A DNA stretch of 64,000 nucleotides from Eurosta solidaginis (Eukaryota; Arthropoda; Insecta; Diptera; Tephritidae). Under the pieces are notes generated by a model. It had not been told where the DNA came from and did no database searches. It saw nothing but the letters and a program-made list of their open reading frames with translations. Below are positions 11,635 to 23,257 of this stretch, piece after piece; position 1 is the first letter of the stretch; every line of letters begins with the position of its first letter. The translations under genes and the position numbers were made by a program. The stretch lies in contig NC_090319.1 in NCBI RefSeq assembly GCF_040869045.1, forward strand, positions 359,183,739 to 359,247,738. Direction: 5' to 3'.

Positions 11635-12960
11635 TCACCAAACAAGAACTCCATAGTATAGAATATGGCTTACAATCGCTGTAAAAACCCAATGAGAAAG
11701 AGAGGGCGATAAGCCCCACGTACACCCCAGCATTTTTTTACATGAATAGAGTGCCGTTAAAGCCTTCTTCATCCTCTCCTCCACGTTGAGCTTCCATGAC
11801 AGCTTACTATTTAGGATGATTCCTAGATATTTTGTGCAAGGTTTTTTCCTGGTGAAATTTGGGACCTTATACCTCTTTGTAAACAAGACTATATCCGTGT
11901 TAAACCTGGTCCAATTTGGAACCTTGTACTTCTTTGTAAACAAGACCATATCCGTCTTCTCCGCTTTGACTTTCTACCCGACATTAGATGCCCAGGTATG
12001 AATATCCCGAAGCGCCCGATCCATCAAAAACTTAATCGTTGGAAGGCACTTTGCACTTATGACAATTGCAACATCATCTGCGTAGGCCGTAAGATTTAGG
12101 TGCCGCTCATCGAATCGCCTCAGCAGTTGGTTGAAGACCAGCGTTCACAGCAGAGGTGATAGCACCCCTCCCTGCGCTGTGCCCCTGTCCTCTGATTTCG
12201 TGGCCTCATACAATCCCCATTGTGATGTAATCTCCCTGCAATTTAACATGCAGCCGATCCATCTGATTAAGGCTGGATGTACTTTAATGTAATTAAGACC
12301 ATCCATAATCGCCCATTTAGAAACATTATTGACAGCCCCAGTAATGTCCAAGAAGACTCCTAGAGCATACTCCTTATACTCCCTATGCAATGCGGTGTCT
12401 ACTGACTTGCCTTTGGTGTACGCATGCCGTGTTGTGGAGAGCAGCTTTTCATCCACTTTGGACTTTATGTACACATCTATCAGCCTCTCAAAGGTTTTGA
12501 GCAGAAATTATGTTAAGCTAATGTATCTATATTCTTTGGAATACACGTGAGAGATCTTCCCCACCTTTGGTAGGAAAGCTACACGAGTAGTTCTCCAAGA
12601 GTGCAGTACATTATTCAGCCTTATGCACCTATCGAATATTATTTCAAGCCATTCCACGACCGCCAAACTTGAAACTTATAGCATGGCCGGGAATATGCCG
12701 TCTTAGCCCGGGGATTTAAACTTAGAAAACGTTTTCACTACCCATTCGATCTTGGTATCGGTCACCAAGCCCGGCACTACCCGCTTCGTGATCGAAGCGT
12801 GAGTGATGTCTGCTGGCTCTTCTAAACCGTCTCCCGATGGGAAATTTGTGTCGAGAAGCACCTCAAGGGATTCCTCACTATTACGTGACCATTCCCCGTT
12901 CTCTTTCTTTATTAGTCCTGCACTATGTTTCCCCGTGCTAGGACTTTTTTCTTTTTTTTC
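11635..12960 (-). pseudogene. Reverse transcriptase of LOA/I-like non-LTR retrotransposon (ORF2 relic)
   Basis: In minus-strand order the RT motifs are: a finger motif SPG-stop-DGIFPAML near 12720-12690, HAYTKGKSVDTALH near 12430, GVFLDITGAVNNVSK near 12330 (motif A, normally with a conserved Asp), GTAQGGVLSPLL near 12165 (motif B), AYADDVAIVI near 12070 (catalytic YADD retained), and thumb sequence LGCTWGLSPSLSHWVFTAIV near 11730-11670. Several in-frame stops make it inactive. The motif style plus a downstream RNase H places it in the I/LOA group. The endonuclease part is absent, so the copy is 5'-truncated or deleted. Confidence 0.8.
11851..11964 (-). repeat. 57-bp tandem duplication within the RT thumb
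   Basis: Two copies, starting at 11851 and 11908, encode on the minus strand VLFTKKYKVPNWTRFNTDI then VLFTKRYKVPNFT. The duplication is in frame (19 codons), and an ordinary thumb has this segment once. The copies differ at several bases, so it is not very recent. Confidence 0.8.
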
Positions 12961-13545
12961 TCCCGTGGAACTGTTTAAAATGCTGAGACAGGATAATTTA
13001 CATATCTCTTACCCTAATGTTGACATTGCGTTGCGTATGTTTGTTTAAATTCCTATTGCAAATTGTAGCGCAGGGAGATTATTTTGTTTTAAAAGCGTGA
13101 AAAACTACCTCAGATCTTCATTGGGCGAATACAAACTGAATGCTCTTGCGTTGTTGACGATAGAATCAGAGTTGTTTTTATCTATCGATTGTGATGATGT
13201 CGTTTGCGAATTCGCAGCTGAAAAATCTAGACGTAAAGAAATGTAAATGAAGAATGTTTGGAAAAAAGTTAAGGTTAAATTAATAGCAAACAATACTGTA
13301 ATAAAGCACTGAAAATTGCAATTATTGTGTTAAATATTGTTATTGTGAAAATTGGGGCGGCAAGTTATGTATTGCCTAGGGGTGGCGAATATTCAAATCC
13401 GCCACTGCCCCAATAAGTATATCGAAATGATCGAGCTTAGACGATTTAGTCATGTCTATCTGTTCATTGGTTTGTTTGAATGCAAACTAGTTCCTAAATT
13501 TTTCAAACAACCTGATGAAATTTGGTATATTATGGTGTCTGATTA
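12961..13545. other. Gene-free stretch
   Basis: No domain or repeat recognised. The short frames at 13105-13293 (minus) and 13352-13546 (plus) lack supporting features. Confidence 0.4.
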
Positions 13546-13547
13546 GT

Positions 13548-13666
13548 CATCTGCGAGTACCGAAGAAGATTTAACGATGAGCTGTATGAGCTATACGCAG
13601 GTATCAAGTTATGCAAATGAATGATGACGCTCCGGCCAAGAAAGTGTTTATTAATCCCATACAAAT
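13548..13666 (+). repeat. Short fragment of RTE-like retrotransposon C-terminus
   Basis: The block CGAGTACCGAAGAAGATTTA and the later CTCCGGCCAAGAAAGTGT match, in order, the RTE-like ORF end at 19105-19265, with a deletion between the two halves. Confidence 0.55.
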
Positions 13667-13713
13667 CACTGATTGAGAATACTACTTAGGAACATCTGTT
13701 TTTTTATATATTA

Positions 13714-13785
13714 CTAGCTTATGCCCGTGGGTTTCACCCACGTTTCTATAAAAATATGCAGGACACAAATTATGTCAACATTCAA
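13714..13785 (-). mobile_element. Helitron-like 3' terminus fragment
   Basis: On the minus strand the segment ends GTGGGTGAAACCCAC, then GGGCATAAG, CTAG and T. It has the short GC-rich hairpin ~10 bp before CTRR that marks Helitron 3' ends, and the target T follows. Only the end is present. It is joined to a family A fragment at ~13786. Confidence 0.6.
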
Positions 13786-14398
13786 CTCCAGTTATGACAT
13801 GGTGCAACAAAATACAAAAATAAAAGAGGCGTGGCTCCGCCCTTTTTCATTTAATTTGTCTAGAATACTTTTAATGCCATAAGTCGAACAAAAATTAACC
13901 AATCCTTGTGAAATTGGTAGGGGCATAGATTCTATGACGATAACTGTTTTTTGTGAAAATGGGTGAAATCGGTTGAAGCCACGCCCAGTTTTTATACACA
14001 GTCGACCGTCTGTCCTTCCGCTCGGCCGTTAACACGATAACTTGAGCAAAAATCGATATATCTTTACTAAACTCAGTTCACGTACTTATCTGAACTGACT
14101 TTGTATTGGTGTAAAAAATGGCCGAAATCCGACTATGACCACGCCCACTTTTTCGATATCGAAAATTACGAAAAATGAAAAAAATGCCATAATTATTTAC
14201 CAAATACGAAAAAAGGGATGGAACATGGTGAGGTAATTGGATTGGTCTATTGATGCAAAATATAACTTTAGAAAAAAACTTGGTAAAATGGGGTGACACC
14301 TACCATATTAGGTAGAAGAAAATGAAAAATTTTTGCAGGGCGAAATCAAAAGCCCTTGGAATCTTGGAAGGAATACTGTTCGTGGTATTACATATAAT
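13786..14398 (-). repeat. Family A element, reversed, 3'-proximal half
   Basis: Reverse-strand blocks (GGCGTGGCTCCGCC, the CGGCCGTTAACACGATAACT motif at 14025-14044, ATATCGAAAATTACG) match the copies at 53300-53830 and 56930-57500. The match continues through GGAATACTGTTCGTGGTATT at 14368-14387 and then stops at the retrotransposon insertion. The missing part resumes at ~17045. Confidence 0.75.
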
Positions 14399-17040
14399 TG
14401 TTTGTATGCGATTCATTCCTCCGTCTAGTGCGGATTCTGTATATAAATCGCATGTGGACAATATTGTTAGTTTAATACATACACAGGATGGTAGTAACTT
14501 TTGTATCTTAGGCGACTTTAACTTACCAAATATCGAATGGTCTTATGTTGACAATAACTTTGCTCTACTTCCTAAAAATGTAAATTGTTGCGCTGAAATT
14601 CTCCTCACTGATAATTTTTTAAGTGTCAATCTCTTCCAGATAAATAGCTGCAGAAATCAGTTATCAAGAACACTTGATCTTATATTTATTAACGATAATA
14701 TTAATTATTCCCTAACTGAATGTCTGGGTCCACTGTCGTGTTCCGGTATTCACTATATCCCGCTTGTTTTGGGTGTTGAATTTTATAATTTTGAAAGCAT
14801 TGTTCCAGATAATACTACTCCTAGTTTCTCATTTAGGGGTGCGAACTTTGCTAATATTTCCTGAGAAGTTTCTCTAATTGATTGGGAAGCTATTTTTTCT
14901 GGAAGTGATCTCTCACGCTGTTTCAATGCCTTTAAAGGCCTTATCAATGAGATTTGTAGTAACAATATTCCGCGGAAAATTAAAAAGTGTTACAAAATTC
15001 CTTGGTATACTACTGGGCTCAAGCGGCTAAAGAGTTTGAGGAATAGATTTTTTAAAAAATTCAAGACTACAAAGTATTGGGTGTTTAAAATCAAGTACAT
15101 TCGCTACAAAAGGAAATTTAAAGCGTTAAGTAAGAGGCTGCGTATTAGTTTCACCCGAAACTTCGAATCTTGTATCAAAGATAACCCTAAATCTTTTTGG
15201 AATTATGTAAAATCAAAAAAAGCTACCTCTAGTATTCCCTCGTCAGTGTTTTATAGTGGGGTTCATACTTCTTCACCTATGGAGTCGGCTAACCTTTTTG
15301 CAGACTTTTTTCACTCCAATTTTGTTACTCAGCCAGTTAGTGTTCCTGAGTCCTCCTCAATTGTAGACTCTCCCGTCAACTTCGGGGCTCTTACTCTTTC
15401 TCTAGATGACATTGTTGATGGAATCCGGAACCTCAAGTCGTCTTCCCAGACAGATATTGACGGCTTATCGTCTTATCTCTTTAAAAATTGTCTGATTCTA
15501 GCCACCCCGCTTCTTTTAATCTTGAACAAATCTCTCGAGTGTGGTGAGTTCATTGATGCTTGGAAGATAACCTTCATATCCCCCATTTTTAAAAGTGGTA
15601 ATTAAAACAATGTTTCCAACTATAGACCAATTGCTAAATTATCTACTATCTCTAAACTGTTTGAGTATGTTGTAAAACAAAAAATTAGTTTTGCTGTCAA
15701 GCAATTAATTAGTGATAGTCAACATGGCTTCATGCCTGGTAGATCCACGGTTACAAACTTAGCAATTTTTTCTGAATTTTGCCTTGCGGCCTTCAACAAC
15801 CGTCTTCAAGTCGACACGGTTTATACGGATTTATCCAAAGCGTTTGATAAAGTCAGTCATCAAATCTTGATATCCAAACTAGCCAGATTGGGCTTTCACT
15901 CTATATTTTTGTCTTGGATTAAGTCCTACCTTCACTCACGCAAATGTGTAGTTGTTGGTAACAATAATCACGCCAAGCCTTTTATTTCATCCTCAGGAAT
16001 ACCACAAGGCAGCATTTTGGGGCCACTGCTTTTTGTAATTTTTATAAATGACATTTCAGCCTGCTTTCAGCATTCCCATTTTTTGCTGTACGCTGATGAT
16101 CTGAAGGTGTTTACAACTGTTTCTACTCCTTCTGATTCAGAAAATATTCAGTCTGATCTGAACAACGTTGCTGATTGGTGCCGTAATAATAATCTGCCTT
16201 TAAATATTGGTAAGTGCTTTCACGTAACCTTCTCTAAGTGTCGTGGCACAATTCCCACTTCATTTTATATTGACGGCTCTCGTCTGTCCACACGTACTGA
16301 GATTTCTGACTTAGGCGTAGTTTTCGACTAGCAGTTTTCGTTTACCACTCACATAACCTCGATAATTGCTAAATCCTATTCGGTTTTGGATTTTATTCGG
16401 CGATTTAGCTCTGACTTAACAGATTCTTATACTCTTAAGTTGCTGTTTACGTCTCTCGTACGCTCTAGGTTGGAATATGCTTGCATTATCTGGAGGCCTT
16501 ATCATGACTGCCATATCAAAAGGCTCGAGCGAGTCCAAAAAGTCTTTTTATGATTTGGCCTGCGGTCTCTGAACTTTTCTGAGCCGATTCCCTCTTATAA
16601 TGCCAGATGTGCACTCATTAACCTTCAATCACTTCAAAGTAGGAGGACCATTCTTTCTTTTACTTTTGTCTATGATATTATTAATGCTGTGATTGATTCA
16701 CCACGTTTATTCGAGAGTATTTGTCTCCATATACCCCCTAGATCACTTCGAAATTGGGATATGTTTTATATTGATTGCCCCCGGATCCTCTATGCCTCTA
16801 ATGCTCCCATTCTGCCATTTTTAGAGCACTGAGGGAGTTCAATACTATCTCAAAATCTTTGGCGATTGACTTTTCTTTGCCAAAGACAACCTTCAAATCT
16901 TTGTTGAGTGTAATAATTTTTTGATTGTATTGCTAAGGTCTGTATTTTTAAGTACAAACTCAAGTAGTCTGTAAGAACATTAGACTATTTTTGAAATTAA
17001 ATTAAATAAATAAAAAAATAAATAAATAAAAATAAATTAG
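14399..17040 (+). pseudogene. Jockey/CR1-like non-LTR retrotransposon, 5'-truncated, ORF2 with in-frame stops
   Basis: One frame carries the whole ORF2 remnant, with stops at 14862, 15603, 16329 and 16551 but no frameshift noted up to ~16700. The C-terminal half of the AP-type endonuclease comes first: CILGDFNLPNIEW at ~14508-14546, LDLIFIND, then an H..P motif (SGIHYIPLVLG). The reverse transcriptase follows: HGFMPGRSTVTNLA near 15725, YTDLSKAFDKVSH near 15820, GIPQGSILGPLLF near 15997, and catalytic LLYADDLKV near 16085. A thumb/C-terminal region runs to ~16920 (SRLEYACIIWRPY, PSYNARCALINLQSL). It ends in AATAAA-type repeats at 16995-17035. An intact copy would nick target DNA and reverse-transcribe its RNA there. 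It sits inside the family A copy. The open frame that seems to start at 14322 begins in family A sequence and is chimeric. Confidence 0.88.
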
Positions 17041-17435
17041 CAGTACCCGAAAAATGATGTTCTGGGTCACCCTGGTCCACATTTTGATCGATATCTCGAA
17101 AACGCCTTCACATATACAACTAAGGGCCATTCCCTTTTAAAACCCTCATTAATTTAATACCTTTAATTTGATACCCATATCACACAAACACATTCTAGAG
17201 TCACCCCTGGTCCACTTTTATGGCGATATCTCGAAAAGGCGTCCACTTATAGAACTAAGGCCCACTCCCTTTTAAAATACTCATTACCACCTTGCATTTG
17301 ATACCCATATCGTACAAACAAATTCTATAGTCAGCCCTGGTCCACCTTTATGGTGGTATTCCTAAATGGCGCCCACCTATAGAACTATTGCCCACTCCCT
17401 CTTAAAATACTTTTTAATACTAATTTATTAGTGAC
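17041..17435 (-). repeat. Family A minisatellite part, reversed (continuation of the split copy)
   Basis: Two to three units of the family A ~130-bp repeat in reverse sense: CACCCTGGTCCAC, CGATATCTCGAAAACGCC and ATACCCATATCACAC recur at about 17070, 17205 and 17335. With 13786-14398 this gives one family A copy interrupted by the retrotransposon. Confidence 0.75.
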
Positions 17436-18150
17436 CAGGGATTGCTCTTTGAGTTCTAGCATTAACAAATTTCTCATATCCTAAATCTGAATTGCTTATC
17501 CATAACCAGATAGTAAACTGGTTGTATATTATTTACTATAACTTTTCATTTAAGGATATGCCTGAATTGAATACTCGGCATAAATTCTTACTCCCTAATG
17601 TAGTGCCAACTTGAAGATGTTGCACTGTTCCCTACAAGATAACGCTGGCTTTCTATATTTTATTAGCAAAAGCTGTTGGCAGTTTATTTGAGCTCTAAAG
17701 CTCAAATCGTAGTAAGATGGCAGGGCTTGAGTTATTGCTAGTTTATTTTCTTGAACGGATGCAAAGTAGCTGAAACCCAATTCAATCACGTCGCGGCAAA
17801 GTCCCTAAATCCATTTGTTGTTGTGTGAACAAAAATATTTATTTCATTTGTATCGTTCTTCACTCCCAAGAGACTGTGATGCAGCAAATTCAATATTAAA
17901 TTTTAATGAACCGTGGAGGTCGTACAGCTGGCTTGAGCGTGTCGTCTATTTGGATGTATGAAAAAGCATTTGCAAGATTTACTCATATTTTGTTTGTTGA
18001 CAGTCAATTTATTTTAGTCGTTCTTCGAACTGCCTATATTGCTTAAAATATATGTAAATATATCAGAAAATCCACCAAGCAGTTAACTTTATGCACTTCC
18101 CGCGTTATAATTAGGGCGGCGAGGACTTGGCAAGGTGCATGCATCAGCTT
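17436..18150. other. Gene-free stretch
   Basis: No recognised family. A 64-codon minus-strand frame at 17595-17789 is unsupported. Confidence 0.35.
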
Positions 18151-18154
18151 CTTT

Positions 18155-19440
18155 GCAAAATATGGTGTGACGAGTGCATGCTTGACGATTTGAATCTAAG
18201 TGTTCTTTGCCCAGTCTAAAAGAAAGGAGGTCCTGCAAGCTGTATCAGCTATTGCGCAATCAGCCTACTTCGTGTCGCATGTAAGGTTCTGCAAATGTGT
18301 TGTGGGAAAGATTGAAGCCCACCTTGAGTCGTCTGATGCTGACTGATGAGGCGTGGTTTCAGACCTGGTAAATCTATCATCGACCAGATTTTCACTATGC
18401 GTCAAAACTTTGAAAACACCTGTGAAATGAGAATTGACATGCATTACCTCTTCCTCGATTTTAAAGCCATCCCAGGCATCACGAAAACAAGCTGGCTATA
18501 CGCCACTATGTCTGGATTTAGTTTCGCTGAAAAATTTTTTCGTTCAGCATCACCTCTGTCAGAATGTCGCAGATCCGCTCGAAAGTAAATGAGGTTTCAG
18601 ACAATATGATTTCTATCCTGCGATTTATTTAATTTGATTCTGGAGAAAATCATACAAGCTGCAGAACTTAAGCGCTTTGGAACAATATTCTTAAAGATTG
18701 ACGATATTGAAATCATCGTCCTGATCCGAATAATACAAAGAAGCAAAGGATGGTAAATGAGAACAAAATGAAGAACCCGCTCTTATCAAACAAAGAATCA
18801 GCGTAGTGGCGCTTTGGCAACCACGTCACTATTGGCAGCTTTATTTTCGAATCACCTACTTGAGAGCCAGCGCCAACACAAACAACAACATCAGCTCTAA
18901 AATCTAGCGAAGAATCACTCTTGCTAATAAATACTACTTTGGTCTAGGTAACCAATTGAAAATTAAAGTCCTCTCTCGGCATGCTTTAAAACTCGTATAT
19001 CATACATGTCCTGCTCTATCGTGCAGGAGCATGGACCATGACAATATCAGATCAGGAGGTTCTGGGAGTGTTCTAGAGAAAATTTCACCAATGGGAATGG
19101 CGAATACCGAAGAAGATTGAATGATGACCTGTATGTGCTTTAGCCAGACGTCTGTACGAGCTTTACGCAGACATAAACATAGTCCAGGGAACTAAAACAC
19201 ACTGGCTACGCGGGTTAGGCCATGTTATGCGAATGAAAAGTGAAGCTCTGGCCAAAAAAGTACTTTTATCGGAAGAAGAGGAAGATAGCCGCACCTCTCC
19301 GCTGGAGAGACTAGGTGAAAAACGATTTAAATTCCCTTGGTGTGACCAATTGGGGCCAGTTAGAGGAGAGAAGAAGCGACTGGCGTGCATTGCTGGATGA
19401 CAGTAACCATTTAAACGGTTAAGCGGCAATAAAGTAAATA
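18155..19440 (+). pseudogene. RTE-like non-LTR retrotransposon relic
   Basis: The piece at 18346-18588 reads RRGFRPGKSIIDQIFTMRQ and MHYLFLDFKA, the RTE-type RT motif where an F.PG...DQIF block precedes motif A. Upstream 18165-18330 has matching but broken sequence (DDLNLSVLCPV). After ~400 bp of decayed sequence, 19000-19430 encodes the characteristic RTE C-terminus (a THWLR-G-LGHVMRM-like segment, AKKVLLSEEEE, a W-C-D-Q-L-like end), again in shifted frames. Catalytic motifs are lost. The end AAGTAAATAAGAATGG may be the simple-repeat tail. It is clearly dead. Confidence 0.7.
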
Positions 19441-19599
19441 AGAATGGCTTTGTAAGTTGTTAAAAAGTATTTCTTTATATTCCCCAAGCACTGCTGACAA
19501 GCGACCGTAGCTCTTATTGTGCAGTTTCTAGCATTGTAAATAATAGTAACTCCCTTCCAGTCATTTAATTTGCGGTCCATATTTTTAGACATGGGGAAG

Positions 19600-20595
19600 G
19601 CTGAAGGTATTTCATTCCGCATTACAGAAGGGTCATTTTTGAGTAGGGTTGCCATTTAGGGTTGCCACCTACTGGAAATAAAAAAAATTGCATGAGATAT
19701 GCCGATATGGGTATCAAACGAAAGGTATTTCAATCCGCATTACAATAGGGATATTTTTGAGTTTGGTTGCCACCTATTCGAAACTAAAAAAAAATTGCAT
19801 GAGATATGCTGATAAGGGTATCAAACGAATGGTATTTCACTCCGCATTACAATAGGGACATTTATGAGTACGGTTGCCATTTAGGGTTGCCACCTACTGG
19901 AAATAAAAAAAAAAATGCATGAGATATGCCGATATGGGTATCAAACGGAAGTTATTTCACTCCGCGTCACAATAGGGACATTTTTGAGTGGGGTTGCCAT
20001 TTAAGGTTGCCACCTATTCGAAATTAAAGGAATTGCATCATATATGCCGATATGGGTGTCAAACGAAAGGTATTTCACTCCGCATTACAATAGGGATATT
20101 TATGAGTAGGATTGCCATTTAGGGTTGCCACCTACTGGAAATAAAAAAATTGCATGAGATATGCCGATATGGGTATCAACCGAAAGGTATTTCACTCCGC
20201 GTCACAATAGGGACATTTTTGAGTGGGGTTGCCATTTAGGGTTGCAACCTATTCGAAATTAAAAAAAAAATTGCATCAGATATGCCGATATGGGTATCAA
20301 ACGAAAGGTATTTCACTCCGCATTACAATAGGGAAATTTTTGAGTGGTGTTGCCATTTAGGGTTGTCACCTATTCGAAATTAAAGAAATTGCATCATATA
20401 TACCTATATGGGTGTCAAACGAAAGTTATTTCACTCCGCATTACAAAAGGGTAATTTTTGAGTAGGATTGCCACCTATTCGAAAAAAAAATTGCATGAGA
20501 TATGACGATATGGGTATCAAACGAAGGGTATTTCACTCCGTATTACAATAGGGACGTTTTTGAGTAGGGTTACCATTTAGGGTTGGGGTACTTAG
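19600..20595. repeat. ~117-bp minisatellite, about ten units
   Basis: The motif GGTATTTCACTCCG or a variant recurs at about 19607, 19723, 19831, 19951, 20069, 20186, 20307, 20425 and 20527, with spacings of ~100-121 bp. Units contain GGGTTGCCATTTAGGG, a variable A-run after GGAAAT, TTGCATGAGATATGCC and GATATGGGTATCAAACGAAA. Length variation comes mostly from the A-run and from duplication or loss of the GGGTTGCC block. The last block matches the core of two other arrays in this window. Confidence 0.9.
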
Positions 20596-22039
20596 AGGAA
20601 ATAGTACTCTACTTACTCATATTCTATTAAAAGCTTTAAATGGGAACATTAAAGTTAAAAATCTTTGTAAAAAAATCTTACATATGATTCGACTTAATTT
20701 TCTTAATTTCATACACGCTAATAAAATTGAAATGCAATATGAAGGCACCGTCGCAAATTCTAGCAAAATATATTTAAATGCATATTTTTGGTAAATATGA
20801 AATTAATAATTGCAATTTCTCACAGATTACTATTAGAAAGATTTCGCACCATAGCAAAAAGATATCTCGCCATGGTAATTTGCTACTGTTGAACACTAGA
20901 GGCATATGTTCAATATGAAAACGACATCTAACCATTTAACTACTTACCAACAGATGGCGCTTAGGGAAGTAAGTTGACATTTAATTAAACTAACTGATAG
21001 ATGTCATAACTGATAGTTGTCATTCGTGAAATTTACAAGTTTTTGGAATGTAATAAAATTGTGAGACTTTCATAGTGTATAACTAAAAAATGTTTGAAAT
21101 TAATAATTCGGCGCATGAAGATACTCGACCTAAATACCTTAGTTATCGATTTCACTAATTGTCATAACTCGTAACAATCCCTTATACTATAGGCTGGAAT
21201 TACTGATTTAACATTTTTCATTCCAGTTCATTTTACGGTTAGTGTTTGATATGTTTCTGAAATCTATATTTAAGGAAATCAAATATTGGTAAGTAAAAGT
21301 ATATAATATATGTGCATATAAAAAAATAGAGTCTGATTAATGATGACATGTAGAACAAAGTAAGTTATGCGGCATACTTGAAGATTGCCGAGTAAAGCTC
21401 GGTCGCCCAGGTAAATTAAGGTAATAGCTCTTATGCCAAAGAAGATTTAATCCCAAACAAATATATTGTGAAGATAATATAAGCGAATTAAAGAAGTAGC
21501 TCTCATTTAGAATTGACTATTCTTATATCGAAGTCACCCTTTCGGAGAAATAATTAATTATTCTCAATTTCATACAGCAATTCCGCTTTTAAAATTAACT
21601 CTTTTTCATTTACAACTGTAAATGGATCGTTAACATTGTACACTAGCAACAGGTTACGTATACGCCATGTTATACAATCATAATATGTGACATTATAATA
21701 AATTTTATGGGTTTTCACAATGACTGCGGTAAAGAATTTTATTGCTTAGCAGTCATGAAATTATAGTAACTCATTGTCAAGTACAAAGGCTAAACACCAC
21801 TATAACATAGACTTTAACAACAACAACATGGCGTACATTTTTCGCTTTATACAAATCTCTCACTACCTCAGCCAGTCACTAATAGAAGGCCCATTTCGTT
21901 TTGTGATAAAAATCCAAAATGTCATTAAAACATTGTTCAATTATATGCATAGCAAAATTTTTGTAGTCGACGAATGACATAATGGACATTCGGAAAGTTG
22001 GCTATAAGCCGGAGTAGGATAAAAGTGTTAGTTAAAATG
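20596..22039. other. Gene-free AT-rich stretch
   Basis: No coding domain seen. It includes a 27-bp segment at 21177-21203 that recurs exactly, in reverse complement, at 42164-42190. The 67-codon frame at 21774-21977 is not supported. Confidence 0.4.
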
Positions 22040-22438
22040 CTATAAGCTGTTAATTTGCCAGCAGTCATGTAAAGAGGTAAATGTAATCTGATGTATATGT
22101 GTAAGTGTGCCGGTAAACGAAATCTTTGTGCGATGAAAGAGAAAGATAAGGAGGCACGAACCATAGATACAAACACATAGTTGATCCAGGATAGTATCAG
22201 AATTACTCAGAGTAATTTCAAAGGACCTTAAGTTATGCCGGACCGCAATTAGTATGCCACCACCCAAAGAACAGACAGTTTTCAAACCATCTCTGTTCTT
22301 GCGAAAAACGTTAAATAAATTTGAGTCGAAAAACTCACTGTCGGGAAAGTCGGGGTTGACACAAGTTTCAGTAAACACGTAAACATCGAAATCCAAGCTC
22401 GAGCTTAAAGTGCGGATTGCATCATGTGCGCATACCAC
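22040..22438 (-). pseudogene. N-terminal endonuclease piece of jockey/CR1-like ORF2
   Basis: Minus-strand sequence DFDVYVFTETCVNPDFPDSE (~22390-22330) has the TET catalytic-Glu motif of the AP-type endonuclease, followed by NVFRKNRDGLKTV and GGGILIAVRHNL. After DQLCVCIYG (~22190) the match fades and a frameshift is likely. It lies ~190 bp downstream of the ORF1 on the same strand, as expected for ORF1-ORF2 order. RT is absent. Confidence 0.75.
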
Positions 22439-22630
22439 ACATATTTTTAAAATAAATGTTTAAATTATTATGATCCAGCAGGTTGGCTGCTTGCTAACCG
22501 TCCTTGGATGCAGGACTTGATATTCTTCGATTATGGAAAGCCTTAACTTTAACTTTGGCCGGCCTGAGCGCTGGGTTCAGAACACTCTTCAAAAGGGACG
22601 GCGAAATACTAAGTTAAAAAATAATTTTCC

Positions 22631-23257
22631 CTAGCTTTTTTGTTTCGGTACCTTTTTTGGCCAGCGGAAAGCACGCAATTTGGTTATGTTCTTTAACATT
22701 TCTGGCAACATAGGAGATGATATTTTCTGCTGAGACTGACGACTCGAAGCAACCACCTCAAACTCAGAACTGGCACTCTCCTCGAAAATTACCCCAATAT
22801 TGTCACTGCGGTTATTACGCCTGCAAATTTGTGGAGTTAATTGTTCTTGTGATGGCCTAGAGGTAGGATTGTCCGAAGAACGGTCAGAAATAGGCAATTG
22901 AAGGGTACTACTTGCCTGAGTGGCTTGCAATAAAGCACAGTCATTGCTATTATTGGTGTTATTTTTGACCTGACCATTAGAGGTCAATACATATTTACGC
23001 TTTTTCCGTTGTACTTTGGTCCACTGTGCAGGAAAGCAAACATTATATTTCGCTGTATCACTGTGCGGGTTAGGTGAAGCAATAGCCGATACTAAAGTAT
23101 CAGAGATGCTCGCTGAATTGTTCTCCTCCTCGTAGCATGTCGTTTTATTCAAAAGCAACCAATAACCTTCATCGGTTAAACACCAACGAAACAGAATGCA
23201 AATAATACATATATGCGTACACTGCGGAAGCAAAACAAAGGTTGATTTGTTCCACAT
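22631..23257 (-). pseudogene. ORF1-like frame of jockey/CR1-like retrotransposon (208 codons, partial)
   Basis: The frame is Ser/Thr/Asn/Gln-rich with a basic block KVQRKKRKYVLTSNG and a basic end (AFRWPKKVPKQKS). It precedes an endonuclease piece on the same strand, so I read it as part of ORF1, a nucleic-acid-binding protein that packages the element RNA. I see no CCHC knuckles or plant-homeodomain cysteines. The N-terminus (CIICILFRWCLTDEGYWLLL) is hydrophobic and Cys-rich and may come from flanking sequence. The assignment rests mainly on context. Confidence 0.5.

Noticed and set aside
14322..14398. Start of an intact endonuclease gene at 14322
   Set aside because: The first 26 codons are reversed family A sequence; retrotransposon sequence begins only at ~14399.
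22040..22176. Separate small protein overlapping the endonuclease piece
   Set aside because: It is an alternative frame of the same retrotransposon relic.
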